Source: Fibrobacter sp. UBA1765 | GTDB lineage: Bacteria > Fibrobacterota > Fibrobacteria > Fibrobacterales > Fibrobacteraceae | Direction of reading: 5' to 3' | Assembly: GCA_002314675.1 (NCBI GenBank) | Contig: DCGZ01000077.1 | Location: 1 to 18,056 of the forward strand | DNA: 18,056 nucleotides | Shown: positions 13,578 through 18,056 of the stretch, one piece after another | Position numbering within the stretch: the first letter of the stretch is position 1 | How the letters are laid out: the number at the start of each line of letters is the position of its first letter | Program-made: the position numbers and the translations under genes | Notes under the pieces: model-generated | Told to the model about the DNA's origin: nothing | What the model saw: only the letters and a program-made list of their open reading frames with translations | Databases searched by the model: none

Positions 13578-13799
13578 TCAATCTTCGATTTCTACAACCT
13601 TGCGAGAATTCGTGCCACCCAAAACAACGCGAACAGCGCTCTTAGGCTTTTTAAAATATTCGGCAAGAACCGCGCATACCGCAGCATTGGCTTCGCCATC
13701 TGCAGGCGGAGCCTTTACGTCGACCTTGAAGCTTCCGTCAGGCTGCGCTACAACCTGTTCACGGCGACTACGCGGGTGTACCTTCACCTGGACACGCAT
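13578..13799 (-). CDS. YggU / DUF167 family protein
   Basis: A 73-residue protein of the YggU/DUF167 family, function still unknown. The family pattern is complete: 'MRVQVKVHPRSRREQVV', then 'FKVDVKAPPADGEANAAVCAVLAEYF' (the conserved A-P-P-A-D-G-E-A-N-A core) and 'SAVRVVLGGTNSRKVVEI' (the G-x-x-S-R-x-K segment). Its ATG shares a base with the stop codon of the preceding divIVA-like gene (TAATG), and pyrC begins 4 bases after its end. In other bacteria yggU often neighbours yggT and divIVA-type genes, so the placement next to a DivIVA-domain gene is in keeping with that association. Confidence 0.92.
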   Translation of the reverse strand: MRVQVKVHPRSRREQVVAQPDGSFKVDVKAPPADGEANAAVCAVLAEYFKKPKSAVRVVLGGTNSRKVVEIED

Positions 13800-14260
13800 T
13801 ACTTGTCAAAGTCCTTTTCCATGGCAAGAAGGAGTTCTTCCTGGGAATGTACCATGGCACGGAAACGAATAAAGTAATTTGCACGGAGCTGCTTTAGCTG
13901 TTCCATTTCTTTGCGAAGAGCTTCGGCCTGATGCTTAATGTTTTCTACTTCGCTGAAAGCCTTTGCCTTTGCTTCTGCAATAATGATTTCAGCTTCCTTT
14001 TCGGCAGCGCGCTTGGCATCATCTGCAGTACGCTGCATGGTGACAACAGCGTCCTGGATAGTCTTTTCAATTTGTCGATAGTAACCGACGCGTTCTTCGG
14101 CAATCTTAAGGCGTTCCGTAAGATCTGTACGGACTCTTGCATTCTGTTCAAATGCTGCGGCAGCCGTATCTAGAAAAGCCTTGACTTCTTCTGGGTCGTA
14201 ACCACCAAAATGCTTGGTGTGGAATGTCTGGTTTCGAATATCAAGCGGAGTGAGTTCCAT
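13799..14260 (-). CDS. DivIVA-domain coiled-coil protein
   Basis: A 153-residue protein beginning with a DivIVA-type N-terminal domain: 'MELTPLDIRNQTFHTKHFGGYDPEEVKAFLD' (residues 1-31), with the F-x-x-x-x-x-G-Y-D-x-x-E-V-x-x-F-L-D pattern that in Gram-positives forms the membrane-curvature-sensing tip. The rest is a long coiled coil (about residues 33-145), rich in Glu, Ala, Lys and Arg, with a break near 60-65. DivIVA proteins organise poles, septa or cell-wall synthesis. In this probably Gram-negative organism the partner is unknown, and the length is at the short end. It is the first gene of the divIVA-yggU-pyrC-plsC operon. A TATATT -10-like hexamer lies at 14293-14298 on the minus strand, without a good -35. 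Confidence 0.85.
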   Translation of the reverse strand: MELTPLDIRNQTFHTKHFGGYDPEEVKAFLDTAAAAFEQNARVRTDLTERLKIAEERVGYYRQIEKTIQDAVVTMQRTADDAKRAAEKEAEIIIAEAKAKAFSEVENIKHQAEALRKEMEQLKQLRANYFIRFRAMVHSQEELLLAMEKDFDK

Positions 14261-14375
14261 AAGTGCCTTTTTTGCAAAAATTTTTCACACTAAATATACT
14301 TTAAAAAAACTTAATGCGACAGGCACAAAAAGCTTCTGAACATTGATAAAACACAAAATGTACTCGCCAATTTAA

Positions 14376-14381
14376 TATATT
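14376..14381 (+). promoter_or_regulatory. -10-like hexamer close to the GIY-YIG gene start
   Basis: TATATT lies 7 bases before the ATG at 14389, the distance at which transcription would begin on the start codon itself. No Shine-Dalgarno sequence is present and no good -35 is found at 16-18 bases; a TTGATA at 14343-14348 is 27 bases away. A leaderless mRNA is possible. Confidence 0.3.
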
Positions 14382-14388
14382 GCTTAGC

Positions 14389-14688
14389 ATGCCACACTTT
14401 GTATACATGCTTCGCTGCGCCGGAAATCGAATTTACACAGGCTATGCCGTAAATGTTGAAGCACGCCTCGAAGAACACAAGCTTGGCAAGGGAGCGAAAT
14501 TTACCCGCGCCTTCCCTCCAGAACGCATTCTAAAAACCTTTGAACTGGATAGCTACAGGTACGCTCTACGCCTAGAGGCACGCATCAAGAAACTGAGCAA
14601 GTCCCAAAAAGAAAAACTGGCAAATGGCGACAAGGAAATTGAACAGAAGCTGATGGCAAGTTTACCGGAACTGCTAAAGAAGAAGTAG
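14389..14688 (+). CDS. GIY-YIG nuclease-superfamily protein (UPF0213/YhbQ type)
   Basis: A 99-residue single-domain GIY-YIG protein of the small bacterial UPF0213 type. Members are poorly characterised; some show DNA nuclease activity. The pattern is 'FVYMLRCAGNRIYTGYAVNVEARLEEHKLGKGAKFTR': Y6-M-L replaces GIY, Y16-T-G is the YIG part, followed by R26, H30 and the K-x-T-R turn. E63 in 'ALRLEARIKKLSKSQKEKL' is the expected metal-binding Glu. I start at ATG 14389; an in-frame TTG at 14380 would overlap the -10-like hexamer. The gene stands alone between a divergent operon and a downstream lipoprotein gene with its own putative promoter, and no hairpin terminator follows. Confidence 0.9.
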   Translation: MPHFVYMLRCAGNRIYTGYAVNVEARLEEHKLGKGAKFTRAFPPERILKTFELDSYRYALRLEARIKKLSKSQKEKLANGDKEIEQKLMASLPELLKKK

Positions 14689-14698
14689 CCTTCAAATA

Positions 14699-14727
14699 TT
14701 GTTACAAAATTTTAATATTAATTTAAT
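14699..14727 (+). promoter_or_regulatory. putative promoter of the lipoprotein-phosphatase gene
   Basis: TTGTTA (14699-14704) and TTTAAT (14722-14727) are 17 bases apart. Transcription would begin near 14735, about 50 bases before the ATG at 14788. The region is AT-rich, so chance matches are likely. Confidence 0.35.
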
Positions 14728-14787
14728 AAACGACATTTCCCCTGTTTACTTTTTTGAAAGATTATTTCTTTTTTGTAACTTTCAAAC

Positions 14788-16818
14788 ATGAATCTATCTT
14801 CCAAGCTTTTTTTCTCTGTTGCCGCATGTTCGCTTTTGTTTGTCGCCTGCGGAAGCGACGGTACCGCACCTGCAGACTCCTTAGACACATCTAATGCAAA
14901 TAATGAAGAATACGAGGAACCCGAAATAAAGCAGTTCAACGCTGTAGGTTCTAGCGCGGAATTACCGGCTTGCGACTCGGAATTGAACGGAAAATCCATT
15001 TTCATCTATTCTGAAAATATTCCATACATTTGCAGCAACGGAACTTGGATCAGCACAAATGACGCAAACTACAAAATTGATTGCGAAAACGGTTTTTTGA
15101 AGGCTGTACCGAATACCAACCCTCCTGAATCGCCTGCTTCAAAAAATATAAAAGGGCTAGCCCAAAAGGGGCCGTTCTATTTTGGTGCCTCCGTAACGAT
15201 TGCAGAACTCGACACAACGCAAAACCTGAACCAGACAGGCAATGTAATCAAGGGCTGCATTACAAGCAACGACGGCAGCTTTAGCATTGAAAATACTCTA
15301 GCAAACCCTTACGCCCTTGTAACAGTAAATGGATTTTACCGCAACGAAGTCAACGGCCGCGAAAGTACAGAACCAATTTCTTTAAAGGCAATCGTAGACC
15401 TGGGCGACTCGAGCATCCGTATAAATTCGCTCTCGCACCTTGAAGCTGGAAGAGTACAGCAGCTCATTGCGCAAAGCGGTGGTTACATGAAACTTTCAGA
15501 AGCAAAGCAACAGGCAAAAACAGATGTTCTTAAAGCCTTTGGAATTGATGTCACTAACCTCGACTTAAGCCATGATGCAAGTATTTTTGACAACAACGAA
15601 AATGCAGCTGTGCTTGCGGCTCTCAGCATAATGCTTCAATATGGCAAGCGAACTCCAAGTGAAATCGAGAATATGCTAAACAGCATTGCCGAAGATATCA
15701 AGGGAGACGGAGCCTGGAACAACGAAAGCGACAAGGCAAAAATCGCCGACTGGGTAATGGCACAGGACACTAGTTGGAAGGTGAACGACTTTAGAAACAA
15801 TATGGGGAACTGGGGACTTGGTCAAGTCAACGGATTCGAAAAATACTTAAGGGACTTTTGGACTTCCGTATATAGGCTCGGTGAATGCAGCGAAGTAACG
15901 GCAGGCTCGGTCAAGCATGTAGAAAACAACGCGAGTGCAAATTTCGCTTCTTACTACGAACACGAAATCAGCGATTTAAGATTCATTTGCGACTGGAACG
16001 AACGCCGCTGGCGCCCTGCTCGCGGAATTGAAAAGGACACGGTCGGATTTGGCCCGGGTGAATACGATCGCGAAATTCGCGAAGGGAAAATCAACCACGA
16101 CGCATTCTACATTTTTGAAGTTGCAAATGGTACATGGCGCGAGGCAACCCCAGAAGAAGCGGACGGCTTTACAGACATCGCCGAAATCTACAACTCCCTT
16201 GCCGCAGATGAAACCGTTGTGTTTGTGGTAAGACACGCAAAGCGTACCGATGACACAAGCAAAAAAGGACACCTCACCGATGAAGGCGTAAAGCAGGCGC
16301 AAAGCGTGGGCGCAAAGCTAAAAAGCGGACCGGATTTCTTCTTTATGGCTTCGGAATATTTGCGAGCACAAGAAACTTGTTCAAATATTGCTAGTGGCCG
16401 CGGCCAAAATGCAAGCATCCCTGAAAATGCAGTATTGAACGGAAGCTGGTACGTCAAGGACAACGCCCTGTTTGAAAAATACAACAGTACAAATGGCGGC
16501 GGATGGAACGTTTATTCTGACTACGCATTCTATGGCATGTACGAAGATACGTTCTACGATCTTGAAGAACGCAGTCTAAGCCTTGAAGCGGAACTGTTAA
16601 AGAATGTCCCGGCAGGAACAAAGGCAAGCGTCATGTGTTCCCATGATTACCTGGTTTTACCATTCCTTGCCTACTTTAGCGAAGGTCACGCAAACGTGAG
16701 ATATTCCAAGACTGGACGCTGGCTCAACTACCTTTCTGGCCTTGCCATTGTTACAAACGGCAAGGGAGAAAAGACATATATCCCAGTCAAGGGACTTGAA
16801 ACAGGCATTATGAGATAA
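14788..16818 (+). CDS. lipoprotein with C-terminal histidine-phosphatase domain
   Basis: A 676-residue surface or periplasmic lipoprotein. The signal peptide ends in a lipobox with C21 ('LLFVACGSDG'), followed by an acidic, disordered linker. About residues 72-88 form a short Cys/Trp module ('YICSNGTW'). From about 123 ('GLAQKGPFYFGASVTIAEL') to about 230 ('SLSHLEAGRVQQLI') lies a carboxypeptidase-regulatory-like region known from large FCB-group lipoproteins. Two further modules ('FICDWNERRWRPA' 398-410; 'FEVANGTWREAT' to 454) precede a histidine-phosphatase domain (476-676): R482-H483-A in 'FVVRHAKR', 'MASEYLRAQETC' and second His H619 in 'VMCSHDYLVL'. The key residues look intact, so phosphatase activity is plausible, on an unknown substrate. 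Its stop codon is 6 bases from that of convergent hemE, with no terminator between. Confidence 0.85.
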   Translation: MNLSSKLFFSVAACSLLFVACGSDGTAPADSLDTSNANNEEYEEPEIKQFNAVGSSAELPACDSELNGKSIFIYSENIPYICSNGTWISTNDANYKIDCENGFLKAVPNTNPPESPASKNIKGLAQKGPFYFGASVTIAELDTTQNLNQTGNVIKGCITSNDGSFSIENTLANPYALVTVNGFYRNEVNGRESTEPISLKAIVDLGDSSIRINSLSHLEAGRVQQLIAQSGGYMKLSEAKQQAKTDVLKAFGIDVTNLDLSHDASIFDNNENAAVLAALSIMLQYGKRTPSEIENMLNSIAEDIKGDGAWNNESDKAKIADWVMAQDTSWKVNDFRNNMGNWGLGQVNGFEKYLRDFWTSVYRLGECSEVTAGSVKHVENNASANFASYYEHEISDLRFICDWNERRWRPARGIEKDTVGFGPGEYDREIREGKINHDAFYIFEVANGTWREATPEEADGFTDIAEIYNSLAADETVVFVVRHAKRTDDTSKKGHLTDEGVKQAQSVGAKLKSGPDFFFMASEYLRAQETCSNIASGRGQNASIPENAVLNGSWYVKDNALFEKYNSTNGGGWNVYSDYAFYGMYEDTFYDLEERSLSLEAELLKNVPAGTKASVMCSHDYLVLPFLAYFSEGHANVRYSKTGRWLNYLSGLAIVTNGKGEKTYIPVKGLETGIMR

Positions 16819-16824
16819 TTGGAA

Positions 16825-17841
16825 TCAGCCTTCGCGGACTGTTTCGATAAATGCCTTGACACCTTCAATCGGGGTGCCAGGCAATACGCCGTGACCAAGG
16901 TTCATGATATGGGGACGGTCTGCGACAAGCTTCAAGATTTCGCGTGTACGGCGTTTGATTTCTTCAACAGGTGCAAAAAGCAATGCTGGATCCAGGTTCC
17001 CCTGGAACACCGTATTTGGATAAGCCTTCAAGGTTTCTGCTAGTGGAGCGCGCCAATCGAGGCCAATGCCGTTTGCAGGAAGCGTTGCTATTTGCGGTAT
17101 TAAATGTGCAGCGCCATTTGCATAGTGCAAAATAGGAGCGCCGGACTTTGATGCAATTTCAATAGCAAGTTTTGTATAGGGCAAGGCCATGTTTGCGTAG
17201 TCTTCAGAAGACAGGTGACCTGCCCAGCTATCCATAACGACTAATGCCTTACAGCCCCACAGGGCCTGCAAGCGCAAATACTCGCCCGCAGTTTCTGCAA
17301 TGCGTGTCATCAAGGCTTTAAAAGCCTCCGGATGCGTGTAATACAGCTTCTTTGTTTCTTGCAAATCCTTGCTAGTCTTGCCTTCAATTGCATAGGAGGC
17401 AAGCGTAAGCGGACCACCAATAAAGCCAAGCAACGGAACACGGTCCTTCAACAAGTCTAAAGAATGTTCAATCGCTTCTTTTGTAAAGGGTAGAGCGTCT
17501 GCAGGATTTTCATTGTGCAAATTTTCGACAGCGTCAATCGTACGCACAGGATTTGTTATGCGTGGCCCAACGCCAGGGATAAATTCCACGTTTATGCCTA
17601 AAAGCGGAAGTACCACAAGAATGTCGCTGAACAAGATTCCGGCATCGACACCAAAACGGTCGACTGGTTGCACAGTTACTTTCGCACTTGCCTTTGCATC
17701 ATGGACAAAGTCCAAAAAACTCGGGAACTGGGAACGGACTTCCAAATATTCCGGCAAATAGCGGCCTGCCTGGCGCATCATCCATACAGGCTTTGTGGCG
17801 GTCACTTCGCCACGGCAAGTTTTCAAGAACAAAGAATCCAT
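16825..17841 (-). CDS. hemE: uroporphyrinogen decarboxylase
   Basis: A 338-residue cytoplasmic enzyme that removes four acetate carboxyls from uroporphyrinogen III to give coproporphyrinogen III in haem synthesis. The signature 'PVWMMRQAGRYLPEY' (residues 18-32) holds the substrate-binding Arg residues (R23, R27). 'FSDILVVLPLLGINVEFIPGVGP' carries the essential Asp, 'FIGGPLTLASYAIEG' is the second signature, and 'MNLGHGVLPGTPIEGVKAFIETVR' closes the domain with the conserved His. The length is typical and the protein complete. No other hem gene is in the window. No Shine-Dalgarno sequence is visible. The region upstream contains TAATAT on the minus strand (near 17886-17891) as a possible -10, and beyond it intergenic repeats. 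Confidence 0.97.
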   Translation of the reverse strand: MDSLFLKTCRGEVTATKPVWMMRQAGRYLPEYLEVRSQFPSFLDFVHDAKASAKVTVQPVDRFGVDAGILFSDILVVLPLLGINVEFIPGVGPRITNPVRTIDAVENLHNENPADALPFTKEAIEHSLDLLKDRVPLLGFIGGPLTLASYAIEGKTSKDLQETKKLYYTHPEAFKALMTRIAETAGEYLRLQALWGCKALVVMDSWAGHLSSEDYANMALPYTKLAIEIASKSGAPILHYANGAAHLIPQIATLPANGIGLDWRAPLAETLKAYPNTVFQGNLDPALLFAPVEEIKRRTREILKLVADRPHIMNLGHGVLPGTPIEGVKAFIETVREG

Positions 17842-17920
17842 GAACGCAAATGTAGTTTTTTAGAATCGGGGGGAGGATTTAGGGGCTATATTAGACGGGA
17901 GAACGGGCCCTTGACCCTAC

Positions 17921-17934
17921 AGACGAGAGACACT
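17921..17934 (+). repeat. two-unit heptamer (AGACNNN)
   Basis: AGACGAG followed directly by AGACACT, the same 7-base period as the larger tracts at 2013 and 17951. This is short and could be chance, but it sits in the same intergenic stretch as a clearer tract. Confidence 0.3.
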
Positions 17935-17950
17935 TGCCAATTTTCATGTT

Positions 17951-17985
17951 TTAGGGCCTAGGGTACAGGGGTTAGGGTATAGAGA
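17951..17985 (+). repeat. heptanucleotide tandem tract (TTAGGGT-like)
   Basis: Units of 7 bases read TTAGGGC, CTAGGGT, ACAGGGG, TTAGGGT, ATAGAGA: AGGG recurs every 7 bases four times. The unit TTAGGGT is identical to the first unit of the tract at 2013. A 10-base direct repeat TTTTCATGTT flanks the tract (17941-17950 and 17992-18001). The whole 17842-18056 interval upstream of hemE shows no gene I can support. Confidence 0.65.
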
Positions 17986-18023
17986 AGTTGTTTTTCATGT
18001 TGTCGGCTGAAAGGTATGGGGTC

Positions 18024-18052
18024 GCTTCGCTTTGAGGTCGATGCTTCGCATC
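18024..18052 (+). repeat. paired GCTTCGC mini-hairpin elements
   Basis: GCTTCGC occurs twice (18024-18030 and 18043-18049), 19 bases apart. The second copy sits inside a perfect 5-bp hairpin GATGC-TTC-GCATC (18040-18052). On the minus strand the core is GCGAAGC, a heptamer known in vitro as an unusually stable DNA mini-hairpin. The preceding context is also partly repeated (GGTCGCTTCGC, GGTCGATGCTTCGC). No role is known to me. Confidence 0.5.
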
Positions 18053-18056
18053 TAGA

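Noticed and set aside
14380..14388. TTG at 14380 as start of the GIY-YIG protein
   Set aside because: It overlaps a -10-like hexamer, and the conserved domain begins right after the ATG at 14389.
16790..16860. Hairpin between the lipoprotein gene and hemE (GAAACAGGCATT and TGTTTC, AATGCC)
   Set aside because: The complementary halves are in the wrong order for a continuous stem and there is no T-run.
17668..17961. Plus-strand open frame of 97 codons running from hemE into the repeat region
   Set aside because: Antisense to the hemE start and then through repeats; no ribosome site or recognisable sequence.
17951..18052. CRISPR array
   Set aside because: Units are 7 bases with no spacers, and no cas gene is present.

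Overview
The window looks like a chromosomal segment of a Gram-negative member of the FCB group, most likely Fibrobacter or a close relative. The reasons are moderate GC content, very few Shine-Dalgarno sequences, a lipoprotein carrying short cysteine/tryptophan modules ('C..NG.W', 'G.WR.AT') that I associate with Fibrobacter secreted proteins, and intergenic heptanucleotide tandem tracts. This assignment is an inference, because no rRNA or other phylogenetic marker was searched. I see no insertion sequence, prophage, CRISPR array, toxin-antitoxin pair or recognised defence system. Coding density is high and no gene-free stretch exceeds about 220 bases.

Layout, left to right. The 5' end of a tRNA on the minus strand is cut by the window edge, with its promoter beside it. 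Then come a plus-strand pair (hotdog acyl-CoA thioesterase and the replication-associated AAA+ ATPase RarA) and a 180-base intergenic stretch with a heptamer tract. Next is a plus-strand pair of an LRAT-type NlpC/P60-superfamily membrane protein and a TolC-like outer-membrane factor. It ends at a strong hairpin facing a minus-strand small heat-shock protein (Hsp20). A putative outer-membrane protein (-) and a CotH-kinase lipoprotein (+) are divergent. CotH converges on an AT-hook-tailed basic protein (-) through a hairpin that overlaps the stop codons of both genes. A divergent AlkD-family HEAT-repeat protein (+) then converges, through another strong hairpin, on an rnr-rgpF operon (-; RNase R and a RgpF-like polysaccharide protein). 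Upstream of that is a tight minus-strand operon divIVA-like - yggU - pyrC - plsC, with overlapping or nearly overlapping stop and start codons and a terminator at its end. A small GIY-YIG protein and a large lipoprotein with a C-terminal histidine-phosphatase domain follow on the plus strand. They converge on hemE (-), whose upstream region is a second repeat-rich intergenic stretch.

Functionally this is mostly housekeeping: RNA decay, pyrimidine, haem and phospholipid synthesis, recombination repair and protein quality control. It is interspersed with envelope genes (outer-membrane factor, beta-barrel candidate, two lipoproteins, RgpF-like protein). The observations most worth a second look are: (1) an AlkD homologue that keeps the catalytic Asp and an Arg but replaces all three aromatic residues of the base-binding cradle; (2) a Fibrobacter-style lipoprotein fused to an apparently complete histidine-phosphatase domain; (3) a bacterial LRAT-domain protein with four predicted membrane helices paired with a TolC-like gene; (4) heptamer tandem tracts (TTAGGGT-like) and GCTTCGC mini-hairpins in intergenic DNA; and (5) several start codons that sit very close to -10-like hexamers, suggesting leaderless or near-leaderless mRNAs. 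I found no convincing new multi-gene system.
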